Part shown: positions 1 to 11,200 of the stretch, piece after piece | Position numbering within the stretch: the stretch's first letter is position 1 | Layout of the letters: each line of letters begins with the position of its first letter | Assembly (NCBI GenBank): GCA_019973155.2 | Contig: BPQB01000007.1 | Coordinates: 372,001-436,000, forward strand | Direction of reading: 5' to 3' | Length of the DNA stretch: 64,000 bases | Source: Phanerochaete sordida | Taxonomy: Eukaryota; Basidiomycota; Agaricomycetes; Polyporales; Phanerochaetaceae | Notes under the pieces: generated by a model | Seen by the model: only the letters and a program-made list of their open reading frames with translations | Databases searched by the model: none | Told to the model about the DNA's origin: nothing | Made by a program: the position numbers and the translations under genes

Positions 1-3000
1 GACGAGCTTTGATAGCACATTCCGGTCGAGCAGGTCCTCTACGACCGCGCCAACGACCTTGTCCCCGACGCCGCTCAAGAGGTGCGACGCCTTCTGGGCA
101 TCGTATGCGTCGTTCGGGGTGCCCAGCGTCATCTATCGCCACGTTTCAGTCCACGACCGCTCGCACACGAATCAACACCGACACCGACCTTCAGCGCAGC
201 ATCAGCCACAAACATGTCTTCAGTCGGATAGTCCTCCGAGGGTGGAAGCTCGTTGCCGCCGAGAACAAAGCACTGCTGTGAAAGCTGTTTCTCGCGGCCC
301 TCTTCGGCGACGCCACTCCAGACGAAGTCCCACGTCGGCGCCGTCAGCGGCTTCTCCACCACCTCCCACTTCGCAGCCATAGCTTCGAACGACGCAGGCA
401 GGACGACTGTGAGCGGCTTCTCGGTCTCGACGAATCCGACTCGGCTGCCCCAAACGCGTCAGCATCACTCCACACAAGCGCAAGCCGGACGCACAGCGCA
501 TTCTTGTCGATATGGGCCCTCAAGAACTTGACGTGCGCGACGAGGTCGAAGTTCGACGCGCTCCCGGGGTCCTCGTCGGGCAGCTCCGGCGTGCCCGCGT
601 GCCGCGTCCACAGCTCGTGCCAGCGGTCCTCGAGCCGCCGGAAGTACGCCTCCGCGCCGGGCTGCTCGCGCAGGTGCCCGATGCGCTGCCGCACCGAGTT
701 CCGCGGGATCGCGGGGAACGCCTGCGCGAGCGCCGCCCAGTCGAGCCGCTTCCCGTCGCGGCACCGCGCGCGGATGATCGCGGACGCGTCCCGCGCGAGC
801 TCGTCGAGGTCCTTCGTCCACTGGAAGCGCTGCCGCCGCCGGCCGAACATGTCGGTCTCTGCTGGGTGGTCAGAGCAGGGACACGGGGACAAAAGACGCG
901 GCTCACCATCCTTCTCTTTCTCTTTCTCTTTCTCCTTCTCCTTGCCCTTGCCCTTGTCCTTCTTGCCCTTCGGCTTCGCCTCGGGCTGGCTGAGCGCCGG
1001 GCCCTGCGACGAGATGATATCCTCGACAGGCTTGTCGTTTGTCGCGACCGCAAGCGGCAGAGGCGCGGGCAGGGGGCGCGCCGGGACCGACGCGAGCGGG
1101 CGGCGTGTCGCGGCGGGCTTCTTCGCCGAGACCTTCGCCTCCTGGATCGTCTTCGTAATCTCCTGCTCCCACTTGTCGAAATCCTGGCCCGCGCTCTGAA
1201 CGAAGCGCGCGTGCACGGGCTTCACCCGCGCGGCGAACGTGCCCTTGAGCGGCTCGGGGTGCACGCGCGCGAGCATCGCGTCCCACGCGGCCTCGCGCGC
1301 CGCGCGCGCCTCCGCGGCCTTCTGCGCGAGCACCGCCTTCTGCTCGCCCGTGCGCTGCGCCGCGTCCTGCGTGCGCCGGCGCACCTTCTCGATGCTGTGC
1401 AGCAGGCTGTGGCGCTCGCGCTCGTAGAAGCGCGCGACCTGGTCCTGCGGCGCGCTGACGACCCGCGCGATGCGCGCCAGGCGCGCCGAGCCGCCGTCCT
1501 CGTCCTGCAGCGGCGTCGCGGCGGTGACGATGTCGATGTGGTGGGAGAGGAAGCGCCGCTGGTACCACGAGAAGTTGTACATCGTCGACCACTGACCGGA
1601 GCGACGGATGATCTTGCGGAGTTTCTGGGGGACGTCTTTTGCAGACTCCTCAGGCAGAGGACCGGCGACGGTCATCTCGTCAAGGGTGCGCGTGCAGAAC
1701 GGTTCATCCAGACATGCTCGGTTCAGATCCCGCCAGAACTGCTCGGCTTCGGCGACCGACTTCGTTGAGGCTCTCCTCCAGAAAGGGGGGTCGTTTTCGT
1801 CTAGCACCCAGAGATGCAAGGAAGCCGAGTCGTTGAACTTCCAGTACTGGGGTGCAGACAGCGTCGCAGTGATTGCCTCGTCGGGCGCAGCTTCAAATGC
1901 AGTCGGGTGGTCGCCGTTCGGCGCAATCCTCACCAGCGGCTCCTCGGCGTCGGTAGGGTTGAGAGCTGTCATGAGCTTGAGGCTCTGAAGTACGTTGAGG
2001 ACATCCATGACCCTCTGCCGAGTCCTCCACTTGTCGAATTCACATGCTTCCTTAACAGATTCTGGCAAGTCCTTGACTGGAGTCTGGCGGCCTTCTGGAG
2101 TCGAAAGAATTTGCAGGAGTTCTTCGTTGTGAACGCGGATCGTGACGACTGAGGTGTACACTGAAACAGGTATCTCTTCAGAGAGGTACGAGAGATGCAG
2201 GATGCGAGGCTCCGTGGAGATGACATTTGAAGACTTGCGTTCTTCGATGACTCGCGCAAGGTGAAGGTAGAGCTCCCTAGCTCTCGCTATCTTCCCGACG
2301 ATGAAACCGTATTCTTGGATAATCGTGTTGTTCTCTGTCAGGAGAGATGCCCGGACAGTCTCCTCGTCAGCCTCAAGAAGTTGCCTCGCGCGTTCGTCAT
2401 CGTGGGTCCGGCCGTCCATGTCGGTGAGTAGAATGACCGGCGCAGCCGGCATGACTACCTTGTTCGCCTTGCTGCCGCCAAACTCGACGGGCTCGTCCAA
2501 GACCCTGATCGCGGACTGATAGGGCGTCGGCTGCTGGCTGCGGCTGAGGGCTGTGAGGAACTCGTTGAGCTTTTCCTCAGGAGTGTCCGCGAGGTAAGCG
2601 ACCTTGATCTGGCGGAACCCGCCGACGTTATGGGCGGCCGACGTCGTGAGCATCTTGATCTTCCCTAGGTTCTCAAGCTCCGAGAGTACGGTAGTCATCG
2701 TCTTCTTGTCGAACCGAGAGCCCACCGCTAAGCTGGTGAGCTCACCTGCGTTTGCGAGGCTCTCCACGACCGCCGCATGGGCCGCGTAAAACTCCTTGGC
2801 ACTGGTGTTCGCGATTCCTCCGAGGTTCTCTATGGTCTGCAAGACCTCTTTGTGTCGACGCCCACGCGAGATGTTGGCGAGAGGACCAGTATGCCTAGAC
2901 CGCTTGGTCGAAGACGGGCCGGCCGTATCGGAAAGCGTCCTCTTCAAGGAAGCTGAAGGAGCAGGCGTCGCAAATGCCCCGCTGTCAGCTGTGACGACCT

Positions 3001-6000
3001 ATGATACTCGGACGTCAAGCAATATTCAGTGTACCAAACTGCAGTACTTACCCGTGGCCGGGTCGAGACTGAGTGATCCATCTCAAGGAGCGCAGGGTCG
3101 ATGACACTTTCGTCGGCCGGCGTTGCGCTCGATCGCATATGACTGACGGGAAAGTCTTCCGGTAACGCATGCATGGCGACGCGAGTATCCGCGGGCGTAG
3201 CCAGACTGTGGGCAGTAGCATCGACGTCCATGAGTGCACCCTCGGGAGCGGGAGCAGCGGGGGCCTCTTTCTGACCAGTGCCAGCTGTGGGTGCGTCGGC
3301 CTGTCCAGCACTAGCATCGGGCACAGTCTGCCCAGGTTCTGATGCCTGCTCCGCGCCATCCGCCTCCCCCATCTCAGTGTCCTCGGCAGGCATAGGTACA
3401 TTCTCTCGAGGTGCACTCTTTCGCGGACGACCGCGTTTCGCGGGTGACGCTGGAGCTCTGGTCTCGGCTGTGGGACGCGCCTTGGGCGGTCTGCCGCGCC
3501 TTTTCGGAGCAGGGGTAGCCGACGCTTCTCCCTCATCGGCAGCCGCGGCCATCGACGCAGGTGCCTCGGAGGGGCCGGTAGCGGTTGAGACGACGCTAGT
3601 CGATGCATTCTCGGGCAAGGGATGCTTGCGTGGGCGGCCTCGCCCTCTCTTCTTTGGAGCTTCGGGGGCAGGAGCGTGACTTGAAGGGGCCGTGGGCACG
3701 TCCGCAGTGATGATTTGAGGTTCTATCTGGGAAGCTCTCTCTTGTTCTACTGCAGCAAGAGCGGCAGTGTCCGGGGGAGGCATAGCTTCTGTCGCCTCTG
3801 CCCCTTGGTCGTCCTCTCCTTCTTTGTCGGACACCGAACCACCTGCAGCACTAGTAGCTGGAACCTCCTCAGGTGCGCGGTTCTTCGGCGGGCGGCCTCG
3901 CCTCTTGGGAGCGGGAGCGGAAGCCGAGCCGCCCTCCGTAGGTGGCTGCTTCGGCGGACGGCCGCGTTTCTTAGGCGCGGGAGCGGAGGCCGACTCAGGC
4001 AAGGACGCCTTCGGAGGGCGGCCACGCTTCTTCGGCGCGGTAGGCGCAGAGGCCGAGTCACCGGCTGCGGCATCCTCAGGCAGTGGGTGCTTGCGGGGGC
4101 GACCGCGCTTCCTGGGTGGTGCAGACGGGTCCTCTGGTTCGCCGCGCTTGCGTTTCTTCGGACGCGCAGACGGCCCGTCCTCAGTATCCTCTGGAAGAGG
4201 GTGCTTTCGGGGCCTGCCAAGCTTCTTCTTCGGCTTGTCCTCCGTCACCCGGAAAGTGTCAACGAAGGCATGAAGTTCTTGCGTGTCCTGGTAGAACATT
4301 CCCTCGTCCAAGGCACGGAACTCTCCGGCTTGGTCCAAGTAGTCCTCAGCGAGGGTGACATCGAGCTTCTCTTTGTCGGCGACCTTCATGAAGTGTCTGA
4401 AGGTGAAGTACTTGTATCGACGCTCGCGTCCGAAGCTTTCAGCGGCCTGCGACAATCCGAGATCACGAACGTGTGGCGGAGGGTGCAGATCCTTGAGGCG
4501 GTTCAGCTGGAAGTCCATGACACGCTTGTCGAAGTCGCAAAGGGCATCTACGACATCCTATATAATAATGAGCTTCTAGACTCGTTGGAGCTGATGCGCA
4601 CTTACATTCAATGTAGCGCCTTTAGTTCCTGTACTGTCGACCACGTCGAGTATCTGCCTTTGGAATGTTACAGTCGCCTTCAACGCTGTAAGGATGATTT
4701 TAGTAGCCGTGGAGTCTCGACATACGGCAAGCGTACATTTCTCGTTGAGTCCTTCCGCCTCAATGACTTCTTGCCCAGTAGCGGGCTCATCTTCGACATC
4801 TTCACGATGTACCAGCCGCACGCATTTAGTCAGGCGCTTCGTGCCACGGACCTGCACAATCTCGAGGAACCCTTCATTCTCAAGCTCGCGCAGGCGAGTC
4901 TGGAAGAACCGGCGTTCTGACTTCGTCGGGTTGGGAAAACCCTAGAAAGAATGGGTTAGCAACGAATTTGCTCGTGACCTGTATTCCTACGTACTATAGC
5001 GATGATCAGATTGTGCATCTTGTGAAGGTTATGCGGACTATTCTTCAGGAGCTTTTCCATCCGACCTCTTATGAGGTCAAGACGAGACAGGTGCTTGACG
5101 CCGATTGGGTCAAAACGGATCGCTCCCTGCTCGGAGACATCGTCGTCCTCATCGTCGTCCTCATCGTTTTCCTCGTCTGCCTCCTTTGTTGGCTGCCCTT
5201 CCGTGAATATATTCTGCCATATCTCGCTCTTCTCGAAGAAGTGCTTGTGGATGCACAAGTTGCTACCCACGCCGGGCTTCTTCAGCTTCACGCTGAAGGA
5301 TGCGTCAGTCGTATACCCGTCATATGGATGGGAGCGCATACATGAAGTTCAACTCGAGCATCTTGTCAACGAGATAATGAGATGTCTTCGCGTCGTAACC
5401 TGTCTTCTTACTGAGTTCGACGACGCTCAGGCCGTTCTCTCTGCCTCGGGCAACAAGCTGCAGGCCCGAGTACACCATCGGTGTGAGTTTGGATGGCTAC
5501 GATGGCGTGAGCAGGGGTGCGGCAGCAAGGCCGATAGAAGCATACTCGGATGTGAGAGCCAGTGAGGGCGACGAATAATCGGTCTGGCTCGATAGCGATT
5601 CGTAGGGCGTCGCCGTACTCTGCTACAAGCTCATCCAGAGTCTTCTGTGCAGCGTCTGGGACAAGTTGTAGAGACCGTTCTTGAGGCGCTGCTTCTTCGT
5701 CGGCCCTGTACTTTGCTTTTCCCTTTTTGCTGGGCTGGGTGGCGATATACACCTCGGGGGCGCCCTCTGGGACAGTCCCGACGCGCACTTCAGGCTGCTG
5801 AGCGACAACAGACCAGACGAATGCACAGTAGGCATCGTCCACGTTCTGCGGAGACGACTTTGACTTGTAGAAATCCGTGACAAAGTCACGTAGCCGCGAG
5901 GCGTCGCATCCTGCAGTAGAAAATCAGCGAAAATTGACTCTCGGTGTGACGAATGAAAGAGACCAGGGGCGGATTCGAACCCGGTTCGTCCTCGAGGACG

Positions 6001-6104
6001 GAACGCTAGCCGCCCACGGTGGGAACGGAGAAAAGAGTGAAGACGCACCGAAGTCGCCTTCGAACGCGAGCTCGCGGATACAGTGGTGCAGGAGCTCGTC
6101 CATG
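1..6104 (-). CDS. TFC3: TFIIIC B-block-binding subunit (Tfc3/Sfc3, tau138 type), 3' end off window
   Basis: This is the largest subunit of RNA polymerase III factor TFIIIC, which binds the B box of tRNA genes in the nucleus. The start at 6104 gives MDELLHHCIRELAFEGDFG, the usual opening of this family. A B-block winged-helix region follows (GSHIRPSKLTPMVYSGLQ, then ENGLSVVELSKKTGYD). Next come an acidic stretch, at least eight AT-hook cores (about 4235 down to 3404), a long helical middle, a Lys/Glu run near 930, and a Myb/SANT-like segment near 840-600. Introns read at 5911-6048, 5497-5545, 5293-5341, 4942-4994, 4558-4605, 2999-3051, 859-906, 445-494 and 133-188. The reading frame is still open at base 1 (ending VEDLLDRNVLSKLV), so the gene is partial, with about 1,850 residues present. 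Intron 1 is much longer than the others and unusual (see 5962-6020). The family call is firm; the exact C-terminal exons are inferred. Confidence 0.93.
5962..6020 (-). other. Foldable tRNA-like domain inside intron 1 of the TFIIIC gene
   Basis: Bases 6010-6020 and 5962-5972 can pair as an 11-bp outer stem with one mismatch and one G-U pair. Inside lies a perfect CGTCC-TCGA-GGACG hairpin, followed by the B-box-like GGTTCGAATCC. The host intron (5911-6048) is 138 nt, against 48-56 nt for the other introns of the gene. No complete tRNA cloverleaf can be drawn, because the T stem has mismatches and there is no D arm. It could be a structured intronic RNA, a decayed tRNA fragment, or chance. Confidence 0.5.
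5971..5981 (-). promoter_or_regulatory. B-box consensus (TFIIIC site) in intron 1
   Basis: On the minus strand this reads GGTTCGAATCC, an exact match to the internal Pol III promoter consensus GGTTCGANNCC. A TTTT run lies downstream in the same intron. No convincing A box was found upstream. Binding by TFIIIC is inference only. Confidence 0.45.
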
Positions 6105-6440
6105 CTTGCGCTAGGAGAACGGCGCCGACTTTCGTTGTTTTACTTGCAAAGGCTTGTGTTTATCCTAAGGGCCGAAGAGTGCATACCCCCGGTTGTGCAG
6201 CACGGCCAAGACGAGGTGCGCTTGCGGTGGTCGCTGGAGCGGACGTCGAGGAGCGGGCGTGAGTGCCGACGCGGACAACTGCCGCCCCAGCGTCGGGAGC
6301 GTGGGAACCCTGTCACGGCGGAGCGCCCAGAGGCGAGCAGGCGCCCAAGTGTGCCTGCGCCATATGGACCGCGGCCGATGCACTCGGTCAAGTGGTATAA
6401 ATGAGCACGTCGTTGGCATCTGCCCCACAGACCAGCCAGC
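6105..6440. promoter_or_regulatory. Divergent promoter, TFIIIC gene / 2OG oxygenase
   Basis: This 336-bp spacer separates two start codons facing away from each other. A TATAAA at 6396-6401 lies 39 bp before the oxygenase ATG. No comparable TATA box was seen on the TFIIIC side. No gene was found in it. Confidence 0.6.
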
Positions 6441-8007
6441 ATGTCCGCGAGCTCAGTCATCCGCAGGTCGCTTGCGACGATTGCAACAGGCGCGAAGGCC
6501 GTCCGCCAGCGGCCTGTCGAGTACACGCCTGAGGGTGCTGTCTCTATTTCTTACCAAACCTTGAAGTCTGAGCCCTTGTCGCTCACGTCCTCCATCGGTA
6601 CGCATCGCCAGAAGAATCACTAGTTACACTGTGCTGACCGCTCATGCAGAGACGGCATTCGGATCCCAACCCGACTCTCTTGGAATTATTGTCGTGCGAG
6701 ACTTGCCCGCGCAATATCCTGCTGCACGCGAGCGGCTGCTCAAGCTCGCCTACTCATTCGCCAGCCTCGATGAATCCACACGGGAACGCTTTGCCGACCC
6801 AAAGAGTCGATATAGGTAAGGCTCCGCTACTCTGCATCAAGTGCTTACCATTCACGTCTGAACTCCAGCTTCGGGTGGTCCCATGGCAAGGTATGTGTCC
6901 TGCGGCCTGTGGAAAGTTCAATGCACTACATACCGGTTCCCAGGAAATAATGAACGGTAAACCAGGCATGTGACACCCCGCTATTCTATAGAAGCCCTCA
7001 ACGCTCATGAGAGGAAGCGCAGATACCCTCAAGGGATCGTATTATGCGAATCCTGTGCTGGACGAGCCCAACGTTCCCAAGGAACTGCGGGATGCCTACC
7101 CCGAGTATTATGGCAAGAACATATGTGAGTGTGCTTCTTATTCATGCCATACCATGCTGATCACACGAGTCTTTAGGGCCCGAGGGTGTGAAGGAAGTCG
7201 AAAGCTTCGAGTCGTCATTCAAAACGCTCGGCAGGTGCATTTCGTGGAGTCCTTGAGCACTTTTCGGATATTGACCAGCAGTCAGATTGGTCTTCAACAT
7301 CGGCTGTGACCTCGCGGTCGCCTGCCAGCCATTCGGTCAGTCGATTCTGTGTCGATATCACATCACCGCGATCTCAACTCGTCCCCCCGCCAGCTTCCGC
7401 CTACCTGACAGACTCCTCGCTGTCGCTGGCCGACCTCATCCGGAACTCACAGACGGCAAAGGCACGGCTGCTGCACTACTTTCCGCCTTCTCCCGACGCA
7501 CCTCTCCCCGCGGACGACGAGCCCATCGACAGCTGGTGCGGCTTCCATCTGGACCACTCCCTGCTGACCGGCCTCTGTTCCGTGCGTACCGCACCTCCAC
7601 CCACCCCGTAATCCTGCTCACGCGACGCCCAGGCCATGTACCTCGAGGCCCCGCAGGACCGCGCGGCGCCGCCCACGGTCGTGCCGTCGCCGTCGCCGAG
7701 CTCGGGCCTGTACATCCGCACGCGCGGCGGCGCGCTCACGAAGGTCGCGATCCCGGTGGACTGCCTCGCGTTCCAGACGGGCGAGGCCCTCGAGCTCGCG
7801 ACCGCGGGCGCGCTGCGCGCGACGCCGCACTGCGTGCGCGTCGGCAGCGGGGGCGACCCGGCGCACGCGGCGCGCGTCTCGCGCGAGACGCTCGCGCTGT
7901 TCATGCAGCCGAACGTCGACCAGCAGCTCTCGAGTGCGGAGAACTTCGGGCAGTTCAGCAAGCGCATCTTCGACGAGCACTATGGCTCGGAGGGCGCGAC
8001 GATGTGA
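6441..8007 (+). CDS. 2-oxoglutarate/Fe(II)-dependent oxygenase (isopenicillin N synthase-like)
   Basis: Nine exons join to a 379-residue protein (6441-6597, 6650-6815, 6869-6890, 6944-6965, 7023-7124, 7177-7234, 7286-7335, 7394-7581, 7633-8007); the summed length is a multiple of three. The N-terminal third resembles the DIOX_N region (IIVVRDLPAQYP, then GWSHGKEIMNGKPDTLKGSY). The double-stranded beta-helix core carries the iron ligands HLD in GFHLDHSLLTG and a distal His in ATPHCVRVG, followed by VSRETLALF, whose Arg would hold 2-oxoglutarate. The substrate is not evident. There is no signal peptide; the Arg/Ser-rich N-terminus (MSASSVIRRSLATIATGAKA) could be a mitochondrial presequence, which is inference. 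The fourth intron (6966-7022) begins with GC instead of GT. The gene is convergent with the sterol glucosyltransferase. Confidence 0.88.
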
Positions 8008-8217
8008 TTGGGTGCGTGAGGTAGTCTACAACGTTGTGGTGGTACAGAAAGTGGCGACGATCGAGCAAGGGTAGATAGGGAGACATCATTATAGGAATAT
8101 ATACCGTGGAGAAGGCAGAGCATGGTCAACATCTAGCGTCGTGAGAAAACGTGAGGAGTGATGAGGAATCCGAGAGGAACGTGATAGGGCAGAATGAAAG
8201 GGTGGCAAGGCGGGCAG

Positions 8218-11200
8218 CTAATCCTCTTGGTCCGAAATAACGCTCCAGTCGCTGATAGCGCCATGGGCGGAGCTAGCAGAGCTGTGATTCGAGTTGTGGC
8301 CTGGCGAGGAGTTGTTTCGCGAGTGTGTCGGGCGCGCACGGATGGTAGAGTGCTCTGCCGAATCGTCCTCATGAGGGCGGCCCTTGACAAGCGAGCGAGC
8401 GTACTCGAGGTCGCGGTAGAGAGCTTCGATGGCAGTAGCGACACCGTTCTCCTGCAAGGCGAGTCAGGTCAGGTGCTACTTTGCGTGCGTAATATCACGG
8501 GGCATACCGCGCAGATCTGTTCACCGAGCTCCTTCGCCCGCTGGATCTGCTTCTGGTCGGTGGTCGCTGCGAGAAGGGCGTCGGTGAGGCTTTGCACGGT
8601 GAGCTTGCGGACCGCAGAGCCGACACCGAGGGCCTCCACCCGATCGGCCCAGAAGAACTGGTCACCAAAGAAGGGCTTGATGATGGTCGGTATACCAGCT
8701 ATTATTGGGCATTAGCATATATTCGCTGGCGTTAAACATCATATGCTAACCTCGAAGACTCGCGCCAGTGGTACCCGCGCCGCCATGGTGGCACGCCGCA
8801 TCGACACGCTTGAAAAGCCAGTCATGTGGAATGGAGGAGACTGAGTAGATCTGCTTCGGGAACGGCTCTTGCACCTCGTTGGCATCCCCGGCGTTCTTGA
8901 CAAGGCGGTCAGACCAACCCTTGGAGAGGATGGCGTAGACACCGCTCTGCACGATGGCGTCGACGACAGAGCGAGTCATCGCCTTCGGGTCGGACACGAC
9001 GATGCTTCCGAAGCCGATGTACACAATCTTCTTGTCCTCCTTGTGTGCCTCGGCGATGAACTCGAGCAGGTCGGGTGGAGGTACCCACTTCTGCGAGCTC
9101 ACGTTGGCGTCGTCCAGGAACCAGTAGCCTGTGCTGCGGTGAGCGACAAGGGCTGAAAAGGCCATAAGATAACATACCGGTGATCCGAATCCATTCTGGC
9201 CAGTCCAGCGGAGGAGGTACAACGACAGGGCTGAAGTTGTACAAGAACGGAACCTTGTGCGGCTCCATCTTGTCAAGGCTGGTACCCGGCAGACCGAGCG
9301 TATTCCGACGCCAGCGGTTGATCTGGCCTGCAGTACCACGCCAGAACACTTGGTCGAACAGAACGTAGGTCATGTAGTTGTAGTTGCCTCCCATCTTGCG
9401 TTCTGGGACCGCGAAAGCATGTGGATACGCTCTGAATGAAATGAAATGAGCTAGGTTAATGCGAACTTTCAAGAGATATACGTACCTTGTACGACTCCAG
9501 GTCATGGTGAATGCCCTGAAGTAAGGTATCCGCAGCGCCTCCGCGATGTGTATGCCGCCCATAGCACTCGGACTCTCGACAAGTACGTCAGTACCTTGAC
9601 AAGCCTCCCACGAAGTCTTGAGCAAATCGTCGATCCAACCACGGAACTTCTGTACGCCTTCCTTCAGGAAAGCCACAGTGAACGTCCCGTTCTCGACACA
9701 TATCCTCATGAGCTCTGCCGGGTCACCACCGACATAGCCAAACTCAATGCCATGCTGGTAGACGATTAGAAGGCGCAGGCACAGGAACAGCCATCACACT
9801 CACCGACTCGATCCATTCCTTGAACTCTCCATGGGTAGCTATCCGCGTTCGATGCCCATCCGCCATCAGGCCTTTCGCAAGCGCAATATACGGCTGCACA
9901 TCTCCACGGGATCCTATCGTGAGGAACGTGAAGTGCAGCGGTTTCTTGGGCTTGAACGTCAGGAACGTCGATGACGTCGATGTGAACATCACAGCGGGGA
10001 GCGAGCTATCCAAGCTCTCGGGATCGTGCACCAGCTCTGCATCGGTGAGCACCGGCGTGCGAGGGCCGAACTCCTCGAGGATGAGGGCTTCGCGTGCGCC
10101 CGTGGTCGGCTGCACGACCTCGCCCGCGCCGACGCGGTGCCGCACGTCCTCGATCTGCTTCTCGAGCAGGCGCACGAAGGCGGCGCGGCGCAGCTCGTCC
10201 GAGAACTCGAAGAAGAGCTCCTCGTGACCGCGGACGATGACCACAAGGCCGAAATGGCCGAAGCGGAATGCCTTCGCGGGCTGCGTCGAGAGGATGTCGC
10301 GGATGGGCAGGATCATGGTCGTCCGAGAAGTGAGCGGACCAGAGGAACGGAAGGTGAAGAAACTGCTCGAGATGTAGAGCCGGCCGTAAACGGGCAGGAG
10401 ACGGAAGACGTAGCCCTGGAAGCCTGTGTAGCAATCAGTGAATGCACCGACACAGGCACGCTATGAGTGCTCACATCCTAGCAGCTTCTCCTTCTCATCG
10501 AACGCAAACGACGTCCGGAACTTCTCCACGGTCTCCTCGTCCACGGTAGACTCCGGCACCTCGAGCACGCTAAAGTACCCGAACTCGCCGCTACTTCTGC
10601 TCATCGAGAACGACATGTGATGGCTCTGGCCCTGACTCTGGCTGGTGATGACCTCCGAGACGCCAGGACTCGTTGTGGGGGGTGCAGACGCAGAATGCTC
10701 CACCGTTGGCCTAAGACCAGTCAGACTGACGGGGAACGACGCGGTCGAGAGTAGCTTCTTCGAGCCGCTCCTGATCCACGAGGGCACGCCCCAAGCACTG
10801 GACTCCTTGGACGACGTCGGCGAAGCTGAGAGCCCCGAGACGAATGAGCCCGAGGTGGACGGTGGGTACGTGTGGTCGTGTCCGATATTTGATGGTGTTG
10901 GTGTCAGGCTGGGCGAGCGCGGACCCGATAGCGACGGAGGACGTATCGGGGCTGGCGGTGTGGTGACTGGCACAAACGTGGAACCAGTCTTGCGCGAGAC
11001 ATGAGTATATTCCTCGGCTTCCGGAGATTGGGGCGCAGTGTATCCGGGAGCGCTGTATCCGCGCATGAGGGGTAGCGAGTCTTGGAGTGGTCGTAAGAGT
11101 GAGGTGAACCGAAAAGTCGAGGGCAGCGACGATTTATGCACTTGAGACGCAGGAGGTGGCGAAGACGGGGCCTGAGACGATTGATATGCTGCCGGAGGTG

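Noticed and set aside
900..960. CTTTCT repeat tract as a possible microsatellite feature
   Set aside because: It is simply the coding sequence for the Lys/Glu run of the TFIIIC protein.
512..1768. Long plus-strand open frame (418 codons)
   Set aside because: It is antisense to the TFIIIC exon, Arg/Leu-rich from GC bias, and has no domain.
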